Shown here: piece after piece, positions 14,282 to 22,225 of the stretch
How the letters are laid out: the number at the start of each line of letters is the position of its first letter
Position numbering within the stretch: position 1 is the first letter of the stretch
NCBI GenBank assembly: GCA_964489215.1
Contig: CAZAYB010000009.1
Coordinates: 1 to 28,907 of the forward strand
Length of the DNA: 28,907 bases
Source of the DNA: CAZAYB01 sp964489215
GTDB lineage: Bacteria > Planctomycetota > Phycisphaerae > Sedimentisphaerales > Anaerohalosphaeraceae
Direction: 5' to 3'
Position numbers and translations under genes: made by a program
Notes under the pieces: generated by a model
Database searches by the model: none
Seen by the model: only the letters and a program-made list of their open reading frames with translations
What the model was told of the DNA's origin: nothing

Positions 14282-15759
14282 TTTCTCCTCCAGGAGGTTT
14301 CACCTGCTCCTTTATCCTCGAGCACTATTCCAAGCTCATTCAGCTTGTCGCGAATCAGATCTGCTGTCTCGAAATCCTTGTTTGTTCTGGCAAGCTGTCT
14401 TCTTTCTATGGCTGTTTTCATAAGATAATCAATAAGCTCGTCATCACAGTTCTGGCTAAGATTATAATCATCTCTGACAATTCCGAGCACATCCTTTCCT
14501 AATCGACAAAACTCATTATTGATAAGCTCAAGTGTACCTTTACTGGAAGTGCTATCTTCCAGAACAGGCGAGGTAAGTTTTACCATATCGAACATGACCG
14601 AAAGGGCAACTGCGGTATTTAAATCGTCATTCATGGCAGTTTCAAAACGCTGTTTAAGCTCTCCAAGCTGAACAGCCATTGAGTCGCTTGGCGGACCGGC
14701 CGGTGCTTTTTCAATCGCTTTACGCAATTTTATTACTGCCTGGCTTATTTTGTCGTAACCGCTTTGGGCACCGGTAAGAGCGGCGTCTGAAAAATCTATC
14801 GGGCTTCTGTAATGACTTTGCAGTATCAGCTGTCTTACCGCAAGGGGGTCATAAGATCTGCTCAAAGTTTCATGATCACCATTGAAAAGCTGCTCTAAAG
14901 TAATAAAATTACCAAGACTTTTACCCATCTTCTGACCGTTTACTGTTACCATGTTATTATGTACCCAGTATTTCACGAATCCCGTTTCGTTTGCCGCTTC
15001 TGCCTGGGCAATTTCACATTCATGATGCGGAAACTGGTTTTCGATTCCTCCGCCATGAATATCAACGGTATTGCCAAGATATTTCGTACTCATTACAGAG
15101 CATTCGAGGTGCCATCCCGGATAACCCATACCCCATGGACTTTGCCATTGCATAATATGACCGGGTTCTGCTTTTTTCCATACCGCAAAGTCAGCCGGGT
15201 TTCTTTTCTCCTTTGAAACCTCAACTCTGGCACCTGCCTGCATATCCTCGATATTCCTGCCGGAAAGTCTGCCATATCCGGAAAATTTAGTTATATCAAA
15301 GTATACAGACCCGTTCACTTCATAAGCAAAGCCCTTCTCGATGAGTTTTTGTACCATTTCTATCTGTTCAGGTATATGCCCCGATGCCCGCGGGCTAATG
15401 TCAGGCCTGAGACATGCAAGTTGGTCCATATCATTGAAATAGCTTTTCGTATAAAATTCTGCTATTTCCATTGGATGTTTTTTTTCCGCTTTTGCCTGCC
15501 TTGCAAGCTTGTCCTCACCCTCATCTGCGTCATCGGTCAAATGCCCGACATCTGTGATATTCTGAACATATTTAACTTTATAGTCAAGATAACGCAGATA
15601 TCTTACAAGAATGTCAAAGCTTACATAGCTTTTAGCGTGTCCCAGGTGAGCATGTCCGTAAACTGTTGGTCCGCATACATAAACGCCGACAAAAGGAGGA
15701 TTTACTGGTTCAAATTTTTCCAGTTTTCTGGTTAGTGTGTTATATATCTTAAAGCTCAT
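14278..15759 (-). CDS. cysS: cysteinyl-tRNA synthetase
   Basis: This class I synthetase charges tRNA-Cys. CGPTVYGHAHLGHAKSY at residues 29-45 contains the HIGH-equivalent HLGH (38-41). The zinc ligands are visible as C29, C220, H245 and E249, with the same 25- and 29-residue spacing as in the E. coli enzyme. The KMSKS loop is KMGKS at 277-281 (KMGKSLGNF). The length of 493 residues is slightly above the usual 460-480. AAAGGG lies about 6 bases before the ATG. It follows ispF after 24 bases, an adjacency seen in many bacteria, and overlaps ruvC by 4 bases. The Gly in KMGKS is unusual but found in some synthetases. Confidence 0.97.
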   Translation of the reverse strand: MSFKIYNTLTRKLEKFEPVNPPFVGVYVCGPTVYGHAHLGHAKSYVSFDILVRYLRYLDYKVKYVQNITDVGHLTDDADEGEDKLARQAKAEKKHPMEIAEFYTKSYFNDMDQLACLRPDISPRASGHIPEQIEMVQKLIEKGFAYEVNGSVYFDITKFSGYGRLSGRNIEDMQAGARVEVSKEKRNPADFAVWKKAEPGHIMQWQSPWGMGYPGWHLECSVMSTKYLGNTVDIHGGGIENQFPHHECEIAQAEAANETGFVKYWVHNNMVTVNGQKMGKSLGNFITLEQLFNGDHETLSRSYDPLAVRQLILQSHYRSPIDFSDAALTGAQSGYDKISQAVIKLRKAIEKAPAGPPSDSMAVQLGELKQRFETAMNDDLNTAVALSVMFDMVKLTSPVLEDSTSSKGTLELINNEFCRLGKDVLGIVRDDYNLSQNCDDELIDYLMKTAIERRQLARTNKDFETADLIRDKLNELGIVLEDKGAGETSWRRK

Positions 15760-15783
15760 TATTACCCTTTTAACTGCAATTGG

Positions 15784-16293
15784 TCAAATGCTGTTTTTGG
15801 CTCTTCTTTTCAACAATACGGCCGCTAATGCTGAGATAGCCTTTCCCTGCCCTATTTCACCTAAGCCCTCGTTTGTTTTGGCCTTTACGTTTACGTTCAT
15901 AAAGTTTATACCAAGAATGCTGCTTATGCAACGTTTGATCTGGCCTTTATGAGGTTCCAGGCGGGGCTCCTGGGCCTGGATGGTTACATCGATATTTACT
16001 ATCTGCCATTTCTTTTCTTCAATTCTAACTGAAACTATATGTAAAAGTTCTTTGCTGTCAATATCCTTCCATTTTTCATCTTTATCAGGGAATAAAGTTC
16101 CGATATCGCCCATGCCCGCTGCGCCCAAAAGTGCATCGATTACAGCATGAAGCACCGCATCACCGTCACTGTGACCCATTAAACCGAGCGGATAAGGAAT
16201 ATGTATACCGCCCAGCTTAAGATCTCTGCCTGCCACAAGCCTGTGAATATCAGTGCCAAGGCCCGTTCGATATTCATAATCGATGCCAGTCAC
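15784..16293 (-). CDS. ispF: 2-C-methyl-D-erythritol 2,4-cyclodiphosphate synthase
   Basis: IspF is the MEP-pathway enzyme that cyclises CDP-ME 2-phosphate with loss of CMP. GLGTDIH at residues 11-17 provides D15 and H17 of the zinc site, the third ligand is H49 in AVLHAV, and HSDGDA at 41-46 and the GTLFPD region are the expected substrate elements. The length of 169 residues is normal. The start is GTG at 16293, overlapping the hisB stop by 4 bases (GTGA), so translation is coupled to hisB. Its partner ispD lies over 8 kb away in the same strand block; the two are not fused or adjacent here. Confidence 0.96.
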   Translation of the reverse strand: MTGIDYEYRTGLGTDIHRLVAGRDLKLGGIHIPYPLGLMGHSDGDAVLHAVIDALLGAAGMGDIGTLFPDKDEKWKDIDSKELLHIVSVRIEEKKWQIVNIDVTIQAQEPRLEPHKGQIKRCISSILGINFMNVNVKAKTNEGLGEIGQGKAISALAAVLLKRRAKNSI

Positions 16294-16874
16294 AAAGTGC
16301 CTTTCGTACTGGGTATATCGGTTCCGGTTATCTTTACTGCCTGTTCCAGAGCCTGGCCAAGACCTTTGAATATCGCTTCTGATATATGATGGCTGTTGGT
16401 GCCGTAAGGTACGTTTATGTGAAGGTTCAGCCTGGCCGAAGACGAAAATGAACGCAGAAACTCCTCAATGCACTCACTGTCAAAATCACCGATTTTTTCA
16501 GTGGGAAACTCAACATTGAATACAAAAAAAGCCCTGCCCGACAAATCAATGGAAATATTGGCAAGAGCATCTTCCATAGGTACCGAACTGCTTCCGTAAC
16601 GTACTATACCCCTTTTGTCCTCAAGACCCTGATCCAAAGCCTGCCCAAGGCATATCGCCACATCCTCAACTGTGTGGTGTGCGTCAACTTCAAGATCTCC
16701 CTGCGCCTTTACGGTCATATCTATTCGGCTGTGTTTGCTCAGATGTGCGAGCATGTGATCCAGAAAACCAACACCGCTGTCAATCTCGTATTTGCCGCTG
16801 CCGTCAATGTTAAGTTCCGCAAGAATATCTGTTTCTTTCGTTTTTCGCGAAATTGTTCCGATTCGTCCTGCCAT
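16290..16874 (-). CDS. hisB: imidazoleglycerol-phosphate dehydratase
   Basis: This is the stand-alone dehydratase of histidine synthesis (IGP to imidazole-acetol phosphate), without the phosphatase domain found in E. coli HisB. Metal-binding blocks are FLDHMLAHLSKHS at 37-49, DAHHTVEDV at 64-72 and NSHHISEAIFKGLGQAL near the C-terminus. The length of 194 residues fits the monofunctional form. AAGGAG lies 6 bases before the ATG. It follows hisC, which performs the next pathway step, after 14 bases and overlaps ispF. No other his genes are in the window. Confidence 0.97.
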   Translation of the reverse strand: MAGRIGTISRKTKETDILAELNIDGSGKYEIDSGVGFLDHMLAHLSKHSRIDMTVKAQGDLEVDAHHTVEDVAICLGQALDQGLEDKRGIVRYGSSSVPMEDALANISIDLSGRAFFVFNVEFPTEKIGDFDSECIEEFLRSFSSSARLNLHINVPYGTNSHHISEAIFKGLGQALEQAVKITGTDIPSTKGTL

Positions 16875-16888
16875 TATCGCTCCTTTTA

Positions 16889-17941
16889 TTAATCCTTTTT
16901 ACCTGTTATATCGGCAATTCCGTCGATCAACACCTTATTTTGTTCTTCAGTTCCAATTGTTATCCTGAGTTTGTCTTTGAGCCCGTCAATATCAAAATAT
17001 CTTACATAAATATTCTTTTCAGTCAGTTTTTCATAAATCTCGCGGGCGTTTTGATTCTGTGCCAGCACAAAATTTGTATTGCTTTTGTTAACCGTGAACC
17101 CAAGTTTGCCAAGTTCCGCTGTTATTTTCTCTCTCTGTTCGAGAATTTTTTCAACGTTGGAGATAAAATATTCTCTGTCAGTTATAGCCGCCGCAGCCGC
17201 TTTTATAGCAACCGCGTCAACATTATAAGAGTCCTTAACCTTCATAAGCTGCTCTATCATTTGCTTTTGGGCAATACCAAAGCCAAAACGAATACCCGCA
17301 AGTGAGTAACCCTTACTCATCGAACGGAGGATTATGATATTTTCACACTTTTCAATCAATTTAAGACAGTTGTCATAAGCAAAATCGGCATAAGCCTCGT
17401 CAACAACAACTGCGGATTTGCCCTGAAGTTTATTAGCGATTTCTTCTATTTTTTCCGGTTCAATAAAAGAGCCGGTCGGCGCATTAGGGTTGCATATAAT
17501 CACAAGACTGGCGTCAGTTTCAATTAATTTATCTCCGAACCGTGCATTATCCTTTTCAAAAGGGATCTCCTCATAAGTACAATTTTGAAGTTTTGCCAAA
17601 ACCGGATAAAGAGAATATGTGGGACCAGGCCAGGTTACAGAAGAATGATTATCACAAAAAGCCCTCAAACAGATAGTCAGTAAATCATCACCGCCGTTTG
17701 TGCAGATAATATTTTCAGGCTTGAGGTCTAATACTTCCGCCGCGGCCTTGCGAAAATCATCACCCATAGGCTGTGGGTACCTGCGAAGCTGGTCAGGTGT
17801 TATTGACCGAATCGCATCGAGAACCTTTTCGCTTGGAGGATAAGGGTTTTCATTAGTGTTTAACTTTACCGCGTCAATGCCGGGCTGAAAGCCTGGAACA
17901 TAACCGCAAGCTGAAGCTATATTGTCTCGAACGTAACGCAT
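16889..17941 (-). CDS. hisC: histidinol-phosphate aminotransferase
   Basis: This PLP-dependent fold-type I aminotransferase converts imidazole-acetol phosphate to histidinol phosphate. LNTNENPYPPS at 28-37 is the substrate-binding start, CNPNAPTG at 150-157 and VVDEAYADF at 179-187 bind PLP, and ILRSMSKGYSLAGIRFGF holds the Schiff-base lysine at 210. The length of 350 residues is normal. The ribosome site is weak (AAAGAA). The gene lies between accD and hisB in the same direction with short gaps. Related aminotransferases could show the same motifs, but the hisB neighbour supports the histidine role. Confidence 0.94.
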   Translation of the reverse strand: MRYVRDNIASACGYVPGFQPGIDAVKLNTNENPYPPSEKVLDAIRSITPDQLRRYPQPMGDDFRKAAAEVLDLKPENIICTNGGDDLLTICLRAFCDNHSSVTWPGPTYSLYPVLAKLQNCTYEEIPFEKDNARFGDKLIETDASLVIICNPNAPTGSFIEPEKIEEIANKLQGKSAVVVDEAYADFAYDNCLKLIEKCENIIILRSMSKGYSLAGIRFGFGIAQKQMIEQLMKVKDSYNVDAVAIKAAAAAITDREYFISNVEKILEQREKITAELGKLGFTVNKSNTNFVLAQNQNAREIYEKLTEKNIYVRYFDIDGLKDKLRITIGTEEQNKVLIDGIADITGKKD

Positions 17942-17990
17942 AATTTTCTTTACGAATTGTATTCAAAAGTGCCGAAAAACTGTGTATCAC

Positions 17991-18842
17991 TTACTTGCCG
18001 CAGTAATCGATTAAGCGTCCTATCTCACTGCGTAATTCTCCACGCGGCACGATCATATCGACAAAACCATGCTCAAGCAGAAACTCACTTCTCTGAAAAC
18101 CTTCAGGAAGTTCGACCTTAATAGTTTCGTATATTGTCCTTGGGCCCGCAAAGCCTATCAATGCGTTCGGCTCTGCAATTATTATATCGCCCAGCATAGC
18201 AAAGCTGGCTGTAACTCCGCCTGTTGTAGGGTCGGTAAGAACAGATATGAAAAGACCGCCTGCATCGTCCAGTTTGCCCAGAGCTGCGCTTGTTTTTGCC
18301 ATCTGACCAAGCGACACTACTCCCTCATGCATCCTTGCACCGCCTGAAGAACTTACAACTATAAAGGGCAGGGATTCTTTAATTGCCCTGTCAACAGCCT
18401 GGCAGAATTTCTCGCCTACTACCAGCCCCATTGACCCACCGAGAAAGCTAAAGTCCATGACTGCAAGCATAACTGCTCTGGCCCGGATAAAAGCCTTGCC
18501 GACGATCATTGCCTCACGAATGTTATTTTCGTCACCTGATGATATCCTGTCAATATATTTTGTTCCGCGGTACTCAAAATCAAGAGGGTCGCTGCTGGAT
18601 AACTTTTCAGACATCTCCTCAAAACTGCCTTCATCTACAAGCTGATTTATACGGGTCCTGCCGTCAACTCTGAAATGATGACCGCATTCGGTGCAGACAT
18701 TGAGGTTTTTCTCGATCGTCTTCTTAAACAGCATGTGCTTGCACTGCTGACAGGCGATCCAGAGACCTTCTGGCATCTCACGCCTTGGCTTTAGGCTAAA
18801 GCCGTTCCATTTCGAGCCGTTTTTTTTCTTGGTCATTATCAT
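17991..18842 (-). CDS. accD: acetyl-CoA carboxylase carboxyltransferase beta subunit
   Basis: AccD with AccA transfers the carboxyl group from carboxybiotin to acetyl-CoA, giving malonyl-CoA for fatty-acid synthesis. The N-terminal zinc ribbon has C31, C34, C50 and C53. The crotonase-like core shows SSSGGARMHEG, LTDPTTGGVTASFAMLGD and AEPNALIGFAGPR, all typical. The length of 283 residues is normal. Two starts 6 bases apart (ATG 18842 and ATG 18836) are possible; neither has a strong ribosome site. A good promoter candidate lies about 60 bases upstream. accA is not in the window, so the two subunits are encoded apart, a common arrangement. Confidence 0.96.
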   Translation of the reverse strand: MIMTKKKNGSKWNGFSLKPRREMPEGLWIACQQCKHMLFKKTIEKNLNVCTECGHHFRVDGRTRINQLVDEGSFEEMSEKLSSSDPLDFEYRGTKYIDRISSGDENNIREAMIVGKAFIRARAVMLAVMDFSFLGGSMGLVVGEKFCQAVDRAIKESLPFIVVSSSGGARMHEGVVSLGQMAKTSAALGKLDDAGGLFISVLTDPTTGGVTASFAMLGDIIIAEPNALIGFAGPRTIYETIKVELPEGFQRSEFLLEHGFVDMIVPRGELRSEIGRLIDYCGK

Positions 18843-18903
18843 TAACTTATTATTCGAGAATATGTTCGAAATTCAAATTCATATTGTCCTGATTTGGGAA
18901 AAT

Positions 18904-18932
18904 ATTATAACAGAATAAATGTTTAATATCCA
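18904..18932 (-). promoter_or_regulatory. sigma70-type promoter candidate for the accD operon
   Basis: On the minus strand TGGATA and a perfect TATAAT are separated by 17 bases, with TG one base before the -10 (extended -10). The -35 overlaps the end of rpe. Transcription would start near 18897, giving a leader of about 55 bases before accD and serving accD-hisC-hisB-ispF-cysS-ruvC-ruvA-ruvB. Confidence 0.5.
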
Positions 18933-19609
18933 GGAAAATTGCTTGCCGAATCAAGAATGTCCGTTATAGCTTTAACCCTGTCTTGCTTGCCGAATATTGC
19001 ACTGCCTGCCACCAGAGTATCAGCTCCGTATTCAATAACCTTAGGCGTTGTAGTCGGATCTATGCCTCCGTCAACCTCTATCCTAACGTTATTACCAGCG
19101 ATTTCACGGATTTTTATACATTTTTTAGCCGCATCTTCCATAAATTCCTGACCTCCAAAACCCGGCTCAACTGTCATAACCAGAACCATATCGACCAAAG
19201 GTACAAAATCAAGCACACTTTCGACTTTAGTTCCGGGATTTAACGTTATACCCACCGTAACGTCCATATCGCGCAGCTTTTTTATCATTTCTTCAGGCTC
19301 TTTGACCGTTTCAACATGAAATGTAATATGGTCACTCCCTGCTTTGATAAATTCCGGTGCGTATGTTTCCGGATCGGTTATCATCAAATGAGTATCGAAT
19401 ACCAGGTTTGAATATTTCCTTAATTTTTTTACAATCGGAGGACCGAAAGTAATGTTGGGTACAAAATGCCCGTCCATTATATCCAGATGAACGACATTTA
19501 CGGTCTCTTCAACCTGTGCCACTTCACTTGCCAGGTTAGCGAAATCACTGCTTAGCACTGATGGAGAAACCTCAACGGTGCCTGGTTTAGGCAGTTTTCT
19601 TTCTGACAT
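18923..19609 (-). CDS. rpe: ribulose-phosphate 3-epimerase
   Basis: Rpe interconverts ribulose 5-phosphate and xylulose 5-phosphate in the pentose phosphate pathway. TIM-barrel family blocks are present: VSPSVLSSDFANL near the N-terminus, HLDIMDGHFVPNITFGP with metal-binding His and Asp, MTVEPGFGGQEF, and VDGGI followed by VAGSAIFG at the C-terminus. I choose ATG at 19609 because AGGGA lies 8 bases upstream; an in-frame TTG at 19615 would be only 2 bases from that site. The product has 228 residues, a usual length. A terminator-like hairpin lies just upstream, between pgk and the rpe ribosome site. Confidence 0.96.
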   Translation of the reverse strand: MSERKLPKPGTVEVSPSVLSSDFANLASEVAQVEETVNVVHLDIMDGHFVPNITFGPPIVKKLRKYSNLVFDTHLMITDPETYAPEFIKAGSDHITFHVETVKEPEEMIKKLRDMDVTVGITLNPGTKVESVLDFVPLVDMVLVMTVEPGFGGQEFMEDAAKKCIKIREIAGNNVRIEVDGGIDPTTTPKVIEYGADTLVAGSAIFGKQDRVKAITDILDSASNFPGY

Positions 19610-19625
19610 AACCAATTTCCCTTTT

Positions 19626-19660
19626 AAAAATGACCGGCCGGCATAATATCAGCCGACCGG
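19626..19660 (-). terminator. terminator-like hairpin between pgk and rpe
   Basis: On the minus strand CCGGTCGGC and GCCGGCCGG form a 9-bp GC-rich stem with one G-U wobble and a 9-base loop, followed after TCA by five T. It lies about 40 bases after the pgk stop, and its T run abuts the rpe ribosome site, so it could end the pgk transcript, attenuate rpe, or protect the pgk mRNA 3' end. Confidence 0.6.
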
Positions 19661-19699
19661 AACAATCAGGTTCTAAATAATATCTTTGTTCTTCTTAAA

Positions 19700-20938
19700 T
19701 TATTTTTCATCAAGAATCTGAAGACACTTGAATTGTTTACCTTCTAAAAATTCAAGACTTGCCCCGCCGCCTGTTGAAATATGGCTGACCTCATCTTCAA
19801 GGCCCATCTGTACGATTGCACTGGCGCTGTCTCCGCCGCCTATTACACTGCGTGCGCCTTTTTTAGTTGCGTCAGCTACTGCCTGGGCAACCGCCTTGGT
19901 ACCTTTGTCAAAAGGCGCTACTTCAAAAACTCCCATTGGCCCGTTCCATACAATAGTCCTGGCAGAGGAAAGTTTATCTGAAAAAAGCCCACACGTTTCA
20001 GGGCCTATATCCAAACCTTCCCATCCGTCTTCTATGTCGCCTTTGATAGTTTTATTTTCCGCGTTTTCCTTTATCTCCCTGGCAATTACTGTATCAACAG
20101 GCAAAACTAATTCACAGCCGACATCTTTGCTTTGACTGATAAGGTCATTGGCCTTTTCAACAAAGTCGTCTTCGCAAAGACTGTTTCCGACATTTTGGCC
20201 CTGAGCCTTGAAAAATGTATATGCCATGGCACCGCCGATAAGAATGGTATCCACTTTTCGAAGTAAATTCTCAATTACTCCTATTTTGTCAGATACCTTC
20301 GCACCTCCAAGTATGGCGATGAAGGGTTTGTCCGGGGCTTCTAAAGTCTCACCGAGAAACTTAAGTTCCTTTTCAATCAGAAAACCTGAAACTCTCGGTT
20401 TGCCTTCCATCATTACAGGAACAGTATACATCGAAGCATTGTCACGGTGTGCTGTCCCAAATGCGTCAACCACATAAATATCCGCCATTGAAGCTATCTC
20501 TTTGGCAAAATTGTCCTTAGCTTCTCTAAGCTGAGTGTCTTCTTTAGCGGCTTTGTCTTTAATGGTTTCCTCGCTGTGGAAACGAAGGTTCTCAAGAAGC
20601 ATAACATCGCCAGGGGACATGTTCTCTGCAAGCTTCTTTGTCTCTTCCCCAACACAATCAGAAGCCATAATTACCTTTGTATCCAGAAGTTCTCCCAGCC
20701 TCTGGGCCACAGGTTTAAGGCTAAGCGATGAATCGAACTTGCCTTTAGGCCTGCCCAGATGACTCATCAATATTACAGAAGCGCCGCCGTCAAGAACATG
20801 CTTAATTGTCGGTAAAGCCTTGGTTATCCTTGCATCATTGGTAATTTTGCTATCACTGTCGAGAGGAACGTTGAAGTCGCATCGTATAAGTACCTTTTTG
20901 CCCTTTACATCTATGTCGGCTACTGTTTTTTTAGCCAT
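19700..20938 (-). CDS. pgk: phosphoglycerate kinase
   Basis: Pgk transfers the phosphate of 1,3-bisphosphoglycerate to ADP in glycolysis, directly following the GAPDH step encoded upstream. The N-terminal domain shows KVLIRCDFNVPLD at about 15-27, MSHLGRPKG and AFGTAHRDNAS; the C-terminal nucleotide domain has ILGGAKVSDKIGVI and VWNGPMGVFE, then GGGDSASA. The length of 412 residues is within the bacterial range. AAGGAG is 7 bases before the ATG. It lies 113 bases after gap, with a hairpin in between, and no good promoter of its own is visible, so expression probably depends on the gap promoter. Confidence 0.97.
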   Translation of the reverse strand: MAKKTVADIDVKGKKVLIRCDFNVPLDSDSKITNDARITKALPTIKHVLDGGASVILMSHLGRPKGKFDSSLSLKPVAQRLGELLDTKVIMASDCVGEETKKLAENMSPGDVMLLENLRFHSEETIKDKAAKEDTQLREAKDNFAKEIASMADIYVVDAFGTAHRDNASMYTVPVMMEGKPRVSGFLIEKELKFLGETLEAPDKPFIAILGGAKVSDKIGVIENLLRKVDTILIGGAMAYTFFKAQGQNVGNSLCEDDFVEKANDLISQSKDVGCELVLPVDTVIAREIKENAENKTIKGDIEDGWEGLDIGPETCGLFSDKLSSARTIVWNGPMGVFEVAPFDKGTKAVAQAVADATKKGARSVIGGGDSASAIVQMGLEDEVSHISTGGGASLEFLEGKQFKCLQILDEK

Positions 20939-20980
20939 AACAAGCTCCTTATATACACTTTTATTGCTCTTTGTTCATGG

Positions 20981-21007
20981 AAAAGGGCACGCAAGGCGCG
21001 CCCTTTT
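20981..21007 (-). terminator. hairpin between gap and pgk (terminator or processing signal)
   Basis: AAAAGGGC pairs perfectly with GCCCTTTT over 8 bp, with a short inner CGC/GCG helix possible inside the loop. The trailing T residues belong to the stem, so it would work as a weak terminator in either direction. It begins about 45 bases after the gap stop. Confidence 0.5.
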
Positions 21008-21051
21008 GATTTTATGTTTTCAATTGCCTGTAAAAAATTAAACAGGTACCC

Positions 21052-22071
21052 TTACATCAGGTCAACAAGCTTTTTCATGATGTCGATTGTTCTGTTGGAA
21101 TAACCCCACTCGTTGTCATACCAGCTGACTGCCTTGACCATGTTGTCGCCAATTACCATCGTCGAAAGGGCGTCAAAAATACTGCTGGCAGGATTGCCGA
21201 TAATGTCGCTGCTGACAATAGGATCTTCACAGTACTCAAAGATACCTTTTAAATTGCTCTGGCAGGCATTCTTTACCGCAGAGTTAACTGCTTCAGCTGA
21301 TGTGCTTTTTTCTGTTTCAACAACAAGGTCAACACAGCTTCCTACGATTACAGGTACTCGAAGCGCAAAACCGTCTAATTTACCGTTAAGATCAGGAAGT
21401 ACCTTTCCTACTGCCTTGGCAGCACCGGTCGTTGTGGGGATAATGTTAACTGCTGCACCGCGAGCACGCCGAAGGTCCGAATGGATCATGTCAGATACAC
21501 ACTGGTCATTGGTATAAGCGTGAATTGTAGTCATAAGACCTTTGACGATTCCGAATTCTTCGTGGACTACCTTAGCAAGAGGAGCAAGACAGTTTGTTGT
21601 ACAGCTTGCATTTGACACGCAGTTAGCGTCTTTTGTCAGTTCAGAATCATTAACTCCGCATACGATAGTTGCGTCAATATCATCCTTAGCAGGAACTGTC
21701 AAAACAACCTTTTTCGCTCCCGCTTTTAAATGATCCGCATAACCGCCTTTGGGCGATTCTTTGGTGCGGAAAACACCGGTAGATTCAACTGCGATTTCAA
21801 CACCCATGTCTTTCCAGGGCAGCTCTGCAGGATTCCTGACAGCAAGAATTTTTATTTCCTTACCGTCAATGACGATAGTATCGCCTTTTACCTCAACACT
21901 GCCGGGCCATTTGCCCATTACAGAATCATATTTAAACAAATGTGCAAGACTTTTGGGGTCTGCAAGATCATTCACGGCCACAAGATCCAAATCGCCCTTT
22001 TTCTCAAGAAGGATCCTGGCCACTGCTCGTCCGATTCTTCCAAAACCGTTGATTGCAACTTTTGTTGCCAT
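21052..22071 (-). CDS. gap: glyceraldehyde-3-phosphate dehydrogenase, type I
   Basis: The enzyme oxidises glyceraldehyde 3-phosphate to 1,3-bisphosphoglycerate with NAD. The Rossmann start is VAINGFGRIGR at residues 5-15. Asp35 in VNDLAD points to NAD rather than NADP. The catalytic Cys157 lies in SNASCTTNCLAP and the catalytic His184 in TTIHAYTNDQ. The C-terminal SWYDNEWGYSNR is intact. The length of 339 residues is normal. AAGGGAG precedes the ATG by about 8 bases. Upstream lies a strong promoter candidate with a palindrome at the predicted transcription start; pgk and rpe follow in the same direction. Confidence 0.98.
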   Translation of the reverse strand: MATKVAINGFGRIGRAVARILLEKKGDLDLVAVNDLADPKSLAHLFKYDSVMGKWPGSVEVKGDTIVIDGKEIKILAVRNPAELPWKDMGVEIAVESTGVFRTKESPKGGYADHLKAGAKKVVLTVPAKDDIDATIVCGVNDSELTKDANCVSNASCTTNCLAPLAKVVHEEFGIVKGLMTTIHAYTNDQCVSDMIHSDLRRARGAAVNIIPTTTGAAKAVGKVLPDLNGKLDGFALRVPVIVGSCVDLVVETEKSTSAEAVNSAVKNACQSNLKGIFEYCEDPIVSSDIIGNPASSIFDALSTMVIGDNMVKAVSWYDNEWGYSNRTIDIMKKLVDLM

Positions 22072-22135
22072 CGAAATTCTCCCTTTTAAAATTCATCAGA
22101 TATATTACTGTCTCTGCCCACTAAAGCGCAGATAC

Positions 22136-22146
22136 ACACGACGTGT
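22136..22146. promoter_or_regulatory. 11-bp palindrome at the predicted gap transcription start (operator candidate)
   Basis: ACACGACGTGT is a perfect inverted repeat of 5-bp arms around one base. It begins one base downstream of the gap -10 element and is centred where transcription would begin, a position that suits a repressor site. The cognate regulator is unknown. Confidence 0.35.
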
Positions 22147-22147
22147 A

Positions 22148-22176
22148 AATTTAGGGAGATAATGCCAGTTTGTCAA
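22148..22176 (-). promoter_or_regulatory. sigma70-type promoter for gap
   Basis: On the minus strand a perfect TTGACA and TAAATT (four of six) are spaced by 17 bases, inside the 154-base gap between tilS and gap. The predicted start near 22141 gives a leader of about 70 bases. It is one of the best promoter matches in the window and probably drives gap, pgk and perhaps rpe. Confidence 0.6.
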
Positions 22177-22225
22177 GTCTTTTTGTTAAAACCAGGATTA
22201 TTAGCAGGCATTTTAAGGATTTTGC

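Noticed and set aside
21026..21046. CCTGT/ACAGG inverted repeat after gap
   Set aside because: Only 5 bp with a 10-base A-rich loop and no T run; probably chance.
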